64,000 nucleotides of DNA from Isochrysis galbana (GCA_018136815.1 CM030942.1:2493546-2557545); one strand, 5' to 3'. Shown: positions 22,150 to 33,333, counted from the stretch's first letter. Program-made: numbers and translations. The notes: generated by a model not told the origin, from the sequence alone.

Positions 22150-24436
22150 TTCACTGCTCGTCTTGGTCCGTCTCCTCCTCCGATTCGGAGTCGACCTGAC
22201 GCCTCTTGGTGCCGCGCGCCCGGCCAGTAGAACTCTTCGATGTAGTCGCTGAAGGTGGCGTGCTCACGACGAGCTCGTCGAAAGATTGGGCGCCGCGATG
22301 GTAGATCGTGTAGCATGCTGGGTGGAAGGCACGCTCGCACCGCACGCACCACACACCTGAGCCTGCTTTTGCACGCGGCGCTTGCTTATGCCGATGCGAC
22401 GAGCTGCTCGCCTTGTTTGTTGTCTCTGGGCAGCACGTGAGCCCGCAATACGCGCGGCCCCGGTCGATCGCCCACTTGGGCACCGATCTGATCTGATGTT
22501 CACTCATGGACTCGTGTTGTGCGCACAGCAGGTTGTATGTTTTGGCGTGCCGCACGCATTCGAGGGCGCTGGCATCGACGCTTGGATGTGTCGACCAGTT
22601 CTTCGAGCTGCTCGGTGGTGTATGCTTCGAGCTTCACATGGTCGGCCGCGGCGCGGCCGTGGTTGAAACCCTCGATGAACAAGCCCTCCGAAATCATCTC
22701 GAGGAAACGGAAGTGCGACATGGGCATTTTCAGCATCATTTTCTTTTCCTTCGCCTTCATGGCTTCAACTCTGAGGCAGGGGCAGAGGGGTGTTATGAGA
22801 GAGGGGCAGAGGCGTGTTGTGAGAGAGCATTGTTCCGCAGATCGGGTCGAGCTTCAGTCTGGAAAGGTGTGTGCGCTGCGCGTTGCCGTCTCTGTCGGCG
22901 CCGTTGCTGCTTGCTGCTGCGCGATACGATGTGCACGGGCTGACCGGGGGGGACAAGAATAAAATTCATGATGCGCACCTGCGAGTATTGCTAGCTGGAG
23001 AGTCAGTTGTGGATGCGCTCAAGCCAGCAAGCGCTCGATAGACCTCTAGCTCTTCCATCTTTTCCAGCTCAAATTGCTTCTTGTAGAGGACGTACGCGTT
23101 ATCACAGCAGGCTTTCAACAGGCCCTTGAATACTGGGTGCCACCACTTTCGATCGCGCCATCCCATGCCGTCCAGGTTGTATTAGTGAGATAACTGGTCG
23201 AAGCGATCCACATTATTCATGTGCTGATTGTAATCGTGAATAAGTGAGAGCCTTTCGACATCTATCTCCTTGTGCGCTTTCACAGCCGTATCATAGACCT
23301 TCTTTTTCACGGTCACAAACTCGGCACTCGTGTGGATGGTAGACATCATGTGAACGGGACCATTGTCGAAATACGACACACACAAAACTCGCGGCTCCTC
23401 ACGGGTCATAAGAGCTTTCACACGCTCCGCCGGAGGCTTAGCTTTGATCGCATCAACAGCAGCCTTGCTCAGACCGACCTTGCCTGGTTGCCTGCATGCC
23501 GCAGGAATACCACGATTCGTGCGGCATGTACCATTGGTGAGGACAATTGGCACCTTGATCGCAACCTCTTTGCCATATGCCGGGCCGCCCGGCCATGTAG
23601 TGGTGTAGGAACCACCTTGTGCCAATGTGGCACATACTTCGAGCGATGGGTACAAGTTGTCCCAATATATCTTCGAGCCGTCTTGTTTCAGCTTTGACAG
23701 CAGCAGCAGGCAGCGATTGTGGAGAGGTGAGAACTCCTTGACAAAGGTGGGTGCCGTGTTGTCTCCACGAAAGACACAGTAGGAGAGGAAGCCGCCGTCG
23801 AGAACGAGGGCATCGGCTTGGATCCCATCTCCGGCGCGCTTGAATTTGCCGCAGCGCTGCTTCAGATCGGCTTGTCGACCTTGGAATCCCCAGGTAATCT
23901 CGTCGATGGAGAACTTCTCACCCGGCACGACGCACTTCATGGAATTTTGGAGAAAATGGTCGAGCAACGGCCGCACCTTGTAGAGCACGTCCCAATGCGG
24001 CGAGGCGCCCTTCTTGACCTCGGTCATCGGATTAGAAATGTGAAACAATGCGGTGAGCTCTCGGAAACGGTCGCGCGTGAGGAGGTCTGCTACGCGCGAC
24101 CCCTTCAGTCCCCAGCTCTTCACGTGCACCATGTCCATGGATGGAACCGGGTTGAGACCGTTCAGAATCAGGGCGGCGAAGTACCAGTCGATTTCGTTGA
24201 GCGAGAACCTCTGCGCATGCTGGTAGTTCAGGTTGCCCAACGCCTGCAGGTAGCCTTAGTACTTGTTCGTATTTGCCGTCATCTTCTGCCGCATCTCGAT
24301 GCTCATGAACTTGTCGAACCACAGAAAAGGATGTGATGCCGCCGTGAGAGACGCTACGTGACCTGAGGGCATCCAGTTGGGGTTGCCTTGGAACACGGGA
24401 CGAGCCGGGCCGACGGCCGGGCAGGGCGCGATCTTT
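22150..24436 (-). pseudogene. PiggyBac transposase relic
   Basis: DDE transposase that would cut and paste at TTAA. Visible in order: N-terminal HPFLWFDKF...NTNKY (24.3 kb), the catalytic core with FSIDEITWGFQGR (first Asp), YWDNLYPSLE (second) and SYFDNGPVHMMST (third), then HDYNQHMNNVDRFDQ (conserved VD..D), then RDRKWWHPVFKG. A Cys/His-rich C-terminal finger follows at about 22555-22250 (CVRCERAFHPAC). An intron with donor CAG|GTGCGC (about 22977) and acceptor CTCAG (about 22777) fits between core and C-terminal part. In-frame TAA codons at 24256-24258 and 23182-23184, plus a frame change near 22590, show that it is inactive. The N-terminus runs into repeat DNA at 24437-24463. No terminal repeats were found around it. 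Confidence 0.85.
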
Positions 24437-24460
24437 GACGTATTACACCAAGCTTCCGTG

Positions 24461-24572
24461 GCTTTTTCCATGCGGTGGGGGTGATGGTGATTGAGCGCGT
24501 TCCACGTGTAGGCTGATGGTGATTGAACGCTTTTCCATGCGGTGGGTGATGGTGATTGAGCGCTTCTCGCCT
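24461..24572. repeat. 112-bp direct repeat, left copy
   Basis: Apparently identical to 26142-26253. It is built from a minisatellite-like unit of about 70 bp (CCATGCGGTGGGGGTGATGG, then TTCCACGTGTAGGCTGATGG). It separates the transposase relic from the AT-rich island. An adjoining 27-nt block (24437-24463) is an inverted copy of 24947-24973 with one mismatch. Confidence 0.85.
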
Positions 24573-26060
24573 GCATACTAAAATGACTCCTCACGACGAA
24601 CTTGCGCGAAAAATGCTATACGGAAACGGCACACAGCTCGAGAGTTTGGAGATTGTTGAAGCGCCAAATTGAGCCCGACGTGGACGAGGGCGCGCTTTGT
24701 CATGGGACGTGCGGCTCGAGGACCCCCATAATGGCACTTGAAGTACATTGACCGTCCACCAACTTGACGTCGCTACCCACACAGGTGCCCATATTCTGTA
24801 AAAGCAGATCCAACCCACTTGAATCACCATCACAATCGGTTGTGCACTGCGCGATACACTTGCCATTGATGAGCTTCACATTGCTTCCCGTACAGACTCC
24901 AACGTCATCCACCGACGTCTGACCAATCGCCAGTGGACCTAGAGCGAGCCACGGAAGCTTCGTGTAATACGTCATGAACCTTTTATTCTAAATAAGATGA
25001 TGACATTTTTTTGTAGTGAAATCGGCATAGAACCTGGTGCTGACGTCATCACTCGATTCGAACTGGAGCAACATCCTACCGCAGAAGCACGTTTGAATCA
25101 AAGGAGGTACACGTATGAGCACAGCGGGGTCAATTGAAAATCACTCCTCCAACAAAAAAAATAAATCCCTAGCTGGATTGGGACATCATGTCCGTGTGCA
25201 AGTATACCTCTTCCGGTACTCATTACCATGTCTGCGACAGCTCTTTCTTCACAGACTCGATGCGTCCTCTCACGGCACTACAATCCCAATGGTTGTATCT
25301 TTGGAGCTCTGTGATGAAATTGGAGTCACGTTGGAGCTATTCACAAATACATATATCCATTATGTCACTTTGCACATCACTGAACTCCAACCAGGCCTTG
25401 TCAGACATCTGTGCTATGCTCATAGACGATAGTGATTCCACGGAACGCTTCCTTTTTCCTAGCAGCCCATTCACGACATCTTGGGGATCCCTTTCGCCCA
25501 TAGGAAGCGCTCGTGGTACTAGGAAGATTAGATTATATTAATCCTGCCACGAAATACCTAGGCCTACAGGCTTTGGCCATGCGTAAAAGCTAACGTTATG
25601 TACGAAGGCGCTATGCGACCATAAGTGCGCCCTTCCTCCTCGGTGCCACAAGGCAGACGAGCCCATGGCAGGAGGCGGAGGGCGGAAGCTCTCCTACACT
25701 CTCACAAAAAAAAATGTACAAAATGTGGAAGACCACCTCCCGATTCGATCATGTATCAGAAGTTATGCAACCGCATTCTTGGTCGCCCCAATCCGGAGAA
25801 ACACAACAATACTGAACGCAATTCCACGACAACAATACTCATAAATAAAAGGCATAAAAGGCAGCCTACACCGTCTACGCGGAAGACTGACGATCACTCA
25901 AGTATCAGTGATGAAGACTGGAACAAGATTATTTCGGGAGATCTCTAAACGTCACAAAAAGTCAGGTAAATCGGACCCCTTCGTTCAGGCTGACATCGCC
26001 AGCATACCCTCTTGCCAAACGAGTGGGTTGGATAGCGCTACCCTCATGATCCCCACGATC
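24573..26060. other. AT-rich island between identical repeats, unassigned
   Basis: Base composition is clearly more AT-rich than the neighbours. Besides the small Cys-repeat frame at 24700-24975 (minus), open frames occur at 25115-25541 on both strands and at 25625-25948 (plus). The last is a basic, Lys/Thr-rich frame with a CTKCGRPPP start, ending SISDEDWNKIISGDL. None matches a family I can name. Bounded by 112-bp direct repeats, the block looks like inserted or transferred DNA. A virus-like origin is possible on composition and the Cys motif but is not shown. Confidence 0.4.
24700..24975 (-). CDS. Small secreted or membrane protein with two Cys repeats
   Basis: A 91-residue frame with an ATG start at 24973-24975. 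It opens with a hydrophobic MTYYTKLPWLALGPL segment (signal-like). Two copies of a G-x-C-x-G-S-x-V-K-L-x-x-G-x-C motif follow, around residues 27-40 and 63-76. Such C-x-G-x-x-L-x-x-G-x-C units are common in small proteins of algal DNA viruses and virus-like elements, and also occur elsewhere. No function is assigned. The first 9 or so codons overlap the inverted repeat shared with 24437-24463. Confidence 0.4.
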   Translation of the reverse strand: MTYYTKLPWLALGPLAIGQTSVDDVGVCTGSNVKLINGKCIAQCTTDCDGDSSGLDLLLQNMGTCVGSDVKLVDGQCTSSAIMGVLEPHVP

Positions 26061-26068
26061 CTCCGCGA

Positions 26069-26253
26069 TTGAACGCTTTTCCATGCGGTGGGGGTGATGG
26101 CGATTGAACGCGTTCCACGTGTAGGCTGATGGTGATTGAACGCTTTTTCCATGCGGTGGGGGTGATGGTGATTGAGCGCGTTCCACGTGTAGGCTGATGG
26201 TGATTGAACGCTTTTCCATGCGGTGGGTGATGGTGATTGAGCGCTTCTCGCCT
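26069..26253. repeat. Minisatellite including right copy of the 112-bp repeat
   Basis: About 2.6 units of a 70-bp repeat. The last 112 bp (26142-26253) equal 24461-24572. Being multi-unit here and shorter at 24.5 kb, it may have spread by unequal exchange or may mark the ends of an insertion. Confidence 0.8.
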
Positions 26254-26633
26254 TACCATGGGCCTAGTGCCTAGTGCCTAGTGGCCTAGTTCTAGTTCCT
26301 AGTTCAGAGTGTGGGTTTGGGGTAGGCTTTTTGGCGCTTTTTGGTGCCTTGAGCTTGGGCTTTGTTTTCGTGGTTGTCGAGGCACGTGTTCGGGTTCGTT
26401 GTGCCTCGTGAGTGGGAGGCGGGTCTCGTTCTTGTGGCTTATGTTTACACCGTCGTCGGAGCTGACCGCTCACCCCGCGTCCGCGCCTCACGTGGGATTT
26501 GTTTTGGGCTGTCCATAGTTTAAAATTGAAGTCATACTACTATTGACTTTAACATTAAGATAAAGGGACGAAGGGGGGAGCGGGAGTGGGGGTGAGCGAG
26601 GGGCAAGGGCGACGTCAGGGCTAGGGCGTCTGC
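26254..26633. other. Spacer with CCTAGTG short tandem repeat
   Basis: GCCTAGTGCCTAGTGGCCTA-type tandem words occur at about 26263-26305; then G-rich and T-rich unique sequence up to the target duplication at 26634. No gene recognised. Confidence 0.35.
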
Positions 26634-26650
26634 CTGAACTATATAGACTA

Positions 26651-27789
26651 AATTTAAATTTTTAACAAATTTTTATGGGTCGCGGCGCGGCAAAGGAACG
26701 GGACTAGCGCGCACACAAGACAGGACTCCCTGCCGCGGCGAGCGCAAGCACCCTTCCCCCTTATGCCACCCAGCACTTCACTAGCTTACTACCTGCGCTA
26801 GCCGGAGCACCCCTCCCTCCACACTCAAGCAGCCCCCCACGCCAGGATCCTGTTTTGGTCTCGCAGGCAAGGGGGCCTAATGGGAGGGTGAGGAGCAACT
26901 CCTCAAAGAGGAGCTTTGGGGAAGGAGATGTTTGAGTGGGGGCGCTATACCCTTGCGCTAGGCATGGGCAGCGACGCCGCCTCAAAACATGTCCTCCCTC
27001 TGGTCTTGAGTCGAAATTTTTGGTGTTTGAATCCGAGGGCGAGGGGGTTTGTGCTTCTTGGGTTGGTTGTAGTGGGATGAGGGAGTGGGAGATGGAGTGA
27101 AGTGTTGAAAGAGGGCCCAAGGCAGGGCACTGAGTTGTAGGTACTTGTGGCCCACAAGCGTGGGGTGAAAACGAAAAGTGTATCAACATGTGTCTTGAAT
27201 TGAAATTTTTGGTGCTTTGAACAGAGGGCGGGGGGGTTTGTGCCGTTTGGGTTGGTTGAAGTGTGAAGGGGGAGTGGGAGAGGGAGTCTTGTGTTGAGAG
27301 AGGGCCCAAGGCAGGGCACTGAGTGATTGGTACTAGTGGCCCACAAGAGTGGGGTGAAGACGAGAAGTGAGTCAACAAGTTGGAAAACAGAGGCATGGGG
27401 TGCTCTCCGTATGGGGTTGATGGTTGTGAAGTGCCCTCCCATGTTGGGTGCACTGATGGTAGAGGTTTCCACCATGGGGAGGGCAGCTGAGCTGCCCTCC
27501 CACATGAGGTGCTCTTGGGGTGGGAGGGTTTCCCACTGTTGGAGGGGGTCTCCAAGACCCCCTGCATGATGCGCAGAGCCATGGTGGCAACCTGTTCGGT
27601 GCCAGTGCTCGCCACCCCGCGCGCTTGCGCGGGTGTGGTTTGGATGGGTTGGATGGGCTCTGAGAGGGCTTTCTGACGAGCCGCCTCGGGCGGCGTGGGG
27701 CGTCCCAGGTGGGGCGCGGTGGCGAGGGTCGCCTGGGGCTCGGGAGCGGTCGCGGCACGCTCCATAGTTCAAACTATAACAATAGTTGA
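26651..27789 (-). mobile_element. Non-LTR-type insertion with 17-bp target duplication and ORF1-like frame
   Basis: Flanked by CTGAACTATATAGACTA at 26634-26650 and 27790-27806, a perfect 17-bp duplication of the type made by target-primed reverse transcription. On the minus strand it begins TCAACTATTGTTATAGTTTG and has an ATG at 27763-27765 giving MERAATAPEP, a Pro/Thr/Ser-rich frame of 334 residues. That frame contains a duplicated block of about 60 residues (CGP-VP-TQCPALGPLST occurs twice). The 3' end is AT-rich (about 26651-26680). No reverse transcriptase is present, so it would depend on a partner LINE. The protein start is nearly the same as at 48388. The perfect duplication implies recent insertion. 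Confidence 0.75.
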
Positions 27790-27806
27790 CTGAACTATAT
27801 AGACTA

Positions 27807-28233
27807 TAAAGCTAGCGCAGTAGGAGTTGCAGGAGCCGGCTTTCAAGGGGTGTTTATGTACTTAGTTGGATGCAAAAGCGTCGAATCTCTGGGATGAATC
27901 GATGAATAAAACTTTCTCGCCCTCGCCTATCGCATTGCCCGTGGCCAAGTGCATACCGCCAAGCGCCAACCGTGAGGCGCCTCGCCCAGATGGGCATGAT
28001 TTGTGCCCAGCCTAAGGCTGCTTGCGCTCCGAGATATCAACAAGAAAAGAGCATCGACTCGCACCACACTTATGGGCGTTCGGGGAACGCCTCCATAACG
28101 CCACGACGCATCTCCGGAACGTGGGCATGTTCTGCGACAACGCATCGAACCCTCAAGGCATCGACAAGCACTAAGCTCCTTGCTCGTGGCCCAATCCCCA
28201 CCCAGACCCTTAAAAGAGCATTAGGCGACCCAC
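27807..28233. other. Spacer downstream of DNAI3
   Basis: No gene or repeat recognised; contains the 3' flank of the dynein intermediate chain gene. Confidence 0.4.
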
Positions 28234-31200
28234 TCAAGCCACCTCCACCGGCGGCGGTTCGCTCAAGCCCATCTCTTTCAAGAATTTGGATTCACTCTGA
28301 AGGAAGTCCGCCTCCAGTCTGGCCGTTACTTCGGCCTCGGCCTCCTCCACGTCCTCGGGCGGGCTGTCTACCTCGGTTGGACGGGGCTGCCCGTCCGGAG
28401 CAGGCTCGCGCAATATCCGGGTTTGACCGTGCACATATGAAACTCGCTTCGCCTCACGGGCAAAGAAATTGGCGACGAATGTCTTCTCGTGAGAAGCAAG
28501 CCTGCGCAGATTGCGTGGTACATCCATCACATGCACCGTGCCTGCGTCGTCGCCAATGGCAAGCAACTGCTTTGAGCCCGAGACATGGAACTGTAGAGAG
28601 GTGATTGCAGCCGAGGCTACCGAGAGAGACACAGACGGCTCGTGTGACCTGCGCAATCGATGGAGTGGTTAGCTAGCAGGCAGGCCCACATGAGGATGCA
28701 CTGGACAGGCACATCGGTGGTGAACAGGGCCGAACCCGCCATATGCAGGCATGAGGAGCAATGACTCAGGCCGCCGCTTCCCCCAATGCGCTCCCGATGG
28801 TCGGCACATGCAACTGCAAGGCAATCAGCGGCTTGCAGAAGGGATTCTCCGCGAGATACCAGAACACATATACTTGGGATGCGCCGGTAAGGAATTCTCG
28901 CAGAGGCTGCGCGCGCACCTGTCCATGAGGTCCCACACATCGAGGCCGCCGTCCACCTTGCCGATGACCATTACGCCAGGCCGTGTGGGCGACCAACAGC
29001 CGCACGTGAGGAGCGAGGACGCGAACGGCGATGACAAGAGCGGTGCAGTGAGGCCGTCTCTCCAGACGCTGAATGTCCAATCGCCCACCGTCAGGTAGAC
29101 GCCGCGCACAAAGGGCGACTTGCTAAGCGACATGCACGGCGCGCAGTGACCTCGCAACACGGAGTTGACGCCGCGCGGGCCCGCCTCAGTACCAGGATTG
29201 GCCAAGCTTGCCGTCACAAAGTCGCCCTCCTCTGTGGCGCACACGACCTTGGCTGGTTCCTCTGCCGTCTCGGGTGATTCGATCGTCATAAGGACGCCGC
29301 GCTGCTGGGCGCCCGAAGTCGGCTCGATGAGCGGCATGCGGTACGTGGGGCCCCAGCCCTCCTTCTTCTTCTTTTGGTTCTCCTCGCCCTCGATCGGCGC
29401 TCGCGAGAGCTCTCTCGCCCGCCCAATGTCCCAAAAGAGGATGGCGCCATCTCCCGCCATGGTTGCGAATAGTTCTTGCCTTTTGGGCTCGGTCTTGACG
29501 CTGACCTTGCCGCGTTCGGAAAGCTCAAACGTGCTCGGGAGCCATGCCACGTCGGTCACCGCCGACGTGTGGGACATGTCGACGGCTGAGAGGTATGCCG
29601 GCTTGGCGACGATTGAGCCGCCGTCGCCCTCCTCGGACTTACCCTCATCGCCGGTGATCGCACGGAGCTCCAGCGCCGCCGTACGCGCCGCGCCGAGGTC
29701 CCATACGATTACTTGACCGGACGCGACACCACCAACAACTAGGTCGGGGTTCGATGGGCAAAACTTGAACGCGAGGACGTCGCCAGGTGCGTGCAGCACA
29801 AACTGAGGCGAGATGGGGTCTGAAAAGTTCCAGAGTAGCACGTAGCCCGTGTGCACCTTGCCGGCCACGGCAACACGCTCCTCGAAATTTAGCCGCTGCG
29901 CACACGACACGCCGACAACGAGCGCGCGCGGGAGTGGTTGCCAGTCCGTGGCTGCAATGATGCGGCCCGCGCAATAGTTGAGGTGCGAGAAGGACTGGAG
30001 CTCACGCAACTCGGAGTCCGACTTGTTGCCCAGCCCAGCCTCCTCCTCCGCTAGCGCGCTGAAGTCGTCCTCGACTATGTCCACCGTCTCGTTCTGCTGC
30101 AGTGCCACCTCATATAAGTCGCGGACCGCCTCGAGGAAGGAGCGAAAGCTTGGGCTCGAGGCCATGTCCTCGCAATCCTGCGGAGTCCGGTCGAGCGGCG
30201 TGTACTGCAGGCACTTGCTCACTATCCGATGCCAAGTGGTCTGTGTGCTCGCGCTCGCGGCTGCCGGCAGCGCCTGTACGCCCGCTGTTTGCTCGCGCCG
30301 TCGCAGCTCAAAGTTGGGGTCTTTGTATGGCCGACAGTCGCCCTCGCCAATGCAAGGGTCCTCGTGCGCATCGCGGTCCGTGAAGTTGTACTTTCTGCCG
30401 AAGCGCGCACGCGACCGTACAGCGCGGATAGCGAAGCAGGGGCGGCTGCCCATGACCTTCTCCTCGGCGATCTGCGCGAGACAGTGGGGAGAGTATGGTG
30501 GGAGGAGCAGAGGGGTGGGTTCAGGAGCGCGAGAGCGAACGGCGCGGCCTCGAGTGTCGCCATCATGGCCGTGCAGTCCACTTTTTGCTTGGTTGCCGTC
30601 TCACGTCGGTGGCGGCCTAGTGCGCCAGGCCCGGGCTTCTTTCGCGGCACGCTCCTTCTTGGCGCAGGCACGGGGCACAGGGCCATGGGCAAAACGACCG
30701 CGGGGACGAACCGGTCGCCAGACACTGCTTCCAGATTGGTACGTGCCGTCGCACAGCTAGCACGCACCTCCATTTCGCTGCCTTGTGAGACCCACGGGCG
30801 AGACACTGGAGCCACATACTCGTCTTCTGCGGCCTCGTCGCGCTCGCCACCTGCAGTTGTAGACTCCACTTCATGTTGCGCCGCCTCGTACTTTGCAATG
30901 ATCTGCTCCTTTAGCTCGACCTTTAAGTGGAGGGGCAGAGCTTGAGGGTCAGTGAGGCCAACGGCGGGTGAGTGCAGAGCAAGAGACCCAAGGACTTCGT
31001 GAATGAGATGCGCAAGTCACCAGCCATCCCAGCCCCCATCGGTTTGCTTTCAGAGAGCTTAGCAGCACACGGCGCTATGTGCGTGCCCTTCCTCTCGGAC
31101 CAACTTCTTCTTCCCCCTCCGGATGAGCTCCGACAGCCAATAAACATCTCGTTTGCTTGCTGTTCCTTTCTTCCCCGTCCATTGTGCCCACCTCCCGCCC

Positions 31201-31718
31201 ACCTGCTCCTCCACCCCACCGAGTGCGCAGAATCGTCCCTGCGCATCGTAACCCGCCGTGATGCTTGCCATGCCAACAATATACCTCCGTGCTCCCCCCC
31301 CCCCCCCCCCCTCCTCGCAACCAATGCAAAGAACCAAGAAAGAGAGAGTCCAAGGACTCTCCTCTGCCGTCTCCCTGTCTTCCCCCAGCCCCTCCTTCAC
31401 CTTGTGCACGAGGTAGAAGTTCTGGCCATAGTCCTCCTCCTCGTCCCACACGACAAGAAGCCCCGAAGTCCCGTCCTCCTGCTCGTCCACCCCGTCTGGA
31501 TAAGCCTCGATGAGCTTCTTCGTCGGGTGGAAGTCCGAGATGACCCCTCGGAACTGAATATCATCGAGGAAAGTCTTCTTAGAGACGAAAACGTAGGGTC
31601 GTTCAACGGTGCACTCCTCCCGCTCACGGCAGTGGAAGTTTGTCTGCGTCGTTAGCGTCAGGAAGAGCGGGTACGCCCCATCAGGCACTGCGACCTTGGC
31701 GTTCTCCCATTCGCCCAT
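28234..31718 (-). CDS. DNAI3: Axonemal dynein intermediate chain 3 (WDR63/IC140 type)
   Basis: WD-repeat intermediate chain of the two-headed inner-arm dynein (I1/f) of motile flagella. Exons 31401-31718, 30768-30920, 28919-30471 and 28234-28648 join in phase and encode about 812 residues (human about 890). Family signatures: YPLFLTLTTQTNF...VISDFHPTKK (N-terminal), VSRPWVSQGSE, ALQQNETVDI, then WD repeats with TGYVLLWNFSDP, PDLVVGGVASGQVIVWDL and LTVGDWTFSVW...GVMVIGKVDGGLDVWDL, and a C-terminal helix ending LKEMGLSEP. The start is the first ATG in the frame (31716-31718); a stretch before it is open but lacks ATG. Intron 3 (28649-28918) contains some open sequence but direct splicing matches the family. 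The gene proves the lineage keeps the machinery for a motile flagellum. Confidence 0.92.
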
Positions 31719-32489
31719 CGTGACGCCGCCGCAGTGCAACGGCGGCAGCCTCCTTTTAACGGTAAAGTTAGTTATACACAACTAAGGAGCACTCAGACTC
31801 GCCTGTGCTGAGTGCTGAGCGCATGAGCGCATCAAAGCGCATCGCCAGAAGTGCACATCTTTCGGTACCGTGTGACTGAAACATTGCTTCATGCAAGCAT
31901 CCCGCTCGAGCGCATGCGCTTCCTTCGCAAGTTGCTTGAGTTCAGTTCGGACGCGATGTGCGCAATCTCGTGATTACCGTTTATTACTTTTACTGTTTAC
32001 TGCGCGGGGACGCCCTGCGTGCGCATCGCAATTTTCAACTTTTCTCATGGGGTGCACGTCGATTGCGTCAGGTGCATACCCTTGAGGGTTCTGAAGCAGC
32101 CATAAGTATTAATCAAATAAAAGTGGCATTTGGTTGAACTTATTTTCAATATTGCCGTGGAGGTGGTGTCGCGTTCCGTCGAAAGAAGACCACGTGGACC
32201 GTCCCACGCCCTACTTACTACTCTTGCTGTTTGCTGTTTGGATCAAGTGAAGTAAAGAAGAAGATCGGGATTGAGAAGCAGCGGCAGCCAGCGCCGCCAG
32301 AGGTGCCAAAGCGGCCCTCTTCCTCTTTCTTATATTAATTTTGCCTTTCGTCCCGATTTAGCCGCACGATTAAAAATCTCCACATCTCCATTTCCCTTTT
32401 GTACTTGATACTTGTACTCCGGAGCTCGACAGTGAGAGTAAGAGTAAACATATCTCCTCCCCTTTCCCCGGAATCTTCGGGGCAGCGCG
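31719..32489. promoter_or_regulatory. Divergent intergenic region between DNAI3 and the plastid-type gene
   Basis: About 770 bases separate two genes pointing away from each other, so promoters of both should lie here. A TATATTAAT word at about 32331 lies 160 bases before the plus-strand ATG. No stronger element was recognised. Confidence 0.3.
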
Positions 32490-33158
32490 ATGCACGCCCT
32501 CCTCGCTATCTCCCTCTCTGTCTCCCCCGCCTTCTTCACGCAGCTGGGCGGCGCGCGCGCGAGCGGGCGGACGCTTCCGCTTAGCGTGAAGCAGGTCTAC
32601 ACAGCGCGCTTTCGCCTAGCGGGCGCGCAGTCAGAGCAGCCCCGTGCAGCGAGGGGAGTGCCGCCACCGCCCAGTGAGGCGGTTGTGGCCGGCCTCTGGA
32701 GTGCCTGCGTCAAGGCGTACGGTAGTGAGGAGCTCGCGCTGCGCGCAGTGACCCAGAATCCGTCCATCCTCAACCCTCTTTACACCGATCCTCCGTCTGT
32801 TATCTCCAACTCGAAGGCTGCCTTGGTGGAAGTGCTCGGATCAGAGGACGATGCCATTGACGTCATGCTCCAGAACCCGGCCGTCCTGCAGTGTGGGAGC
32901 GCTCTCAGCCGGCAACAAGCGGAAGAGATCCGTTCATTTGCCAGGGTACGCCAGCTTTTAGACTCATCCCCACCGTGGGCTCCATCTGCATCTCTCGGTC
33001 TGATCTTTGTCGCATTGACCCTCGATATTGCTTTGCGAGGCAACCCGGATGCGCAGCCTCTCCTGGCGATCTTGAAGCCGAGCTTGGGCGCCGTCGGGGC
33101 TGGCGTGTTTGGGCTGACCGTGTTCTCTTTCCTCAGGGTGGCGTCCAAGGGCAAGTAA
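32490..33158 (+). CDS. Predicted plastid-targeted membrane protein, family not recognised
   Basis: 222 residues, single exon, ATG at 32490, TAA at 33156-33158. The N-terminus MHALLAISLSVSPAFFTQ reads as a signal peptide ending SPA|FF, which resembles the ASAFAP junction of bipartite plastid targeting sequences in algae with red secondary plastids. A Ser/Thr/Arg-rich transit-like stretch follows. The middle (about 70-155) is helical, with two related segments ALRAVTQNPSILNP and AIDVMLQNPAVLQ, so perhaps a helical repeat. The C-terminal third has two hydrophobic helices (about 170-190 and 203-217). I cannot name a function. The QNP-containing pairs recall helical repeat proteins, but the similarity is weak. 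Confidence 0.6.
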   Translation: MHALLAISLSVSPAFFTQLGGARASGRTLPLSVKQVYTARFRLAGAQSEQPRAARGVPPPPSEAVVAGLWSACVKAYGSEELALRAVTQNPSILNPLYTDPPSVISNSKAALVEVLGSEDDAIDVMLQNPAVLQCGSALSRQQAEEIRSFARVRQLLDSSPPWAPSASLGLIFVALTLDIALRGNPDAQPLLAILKPSLGAVGAGVFGLTVFSFLRVASKGK

Positions 33159-33333
33159 GTTCTTGTCTTGCCGTCCCGTCCCGTACCACCACATGTGACG
33201 TGTGAGAGGCGAAACAGTATATGGTGATGCACGATGAATGCGGTGAAAGTGTGGAGTGTGGATAATGAGGGTACAAAGAGCGGCAGTGGTGTTGTTCATT
33301 GTCATGGGTTAGTTATGGGTATGCTACATAAAA

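Noticed and set aside
23182-24258. Reassigned stop codon (TAA read as an amino acid) in the piggyBac transposase
   Set aside because: Host genes here end with TGA, TAG and TAA in expected places, and the transposase also has a frame change, so ordinary decay is simpler.
25188-25541. Naming the frames in the AT-rich island as a specific viral gene
   Set aside because: Both strands are open with plausible proteins and no signature residues, so no family can be supported.
28649-28918. Extra exon in DNAI3 (minus strand, ALQLHVPTIGSALGEAAA)
   Set aside because: Direct splicing of 28919 to 28648 keeps phase and matches the family alignment without it.
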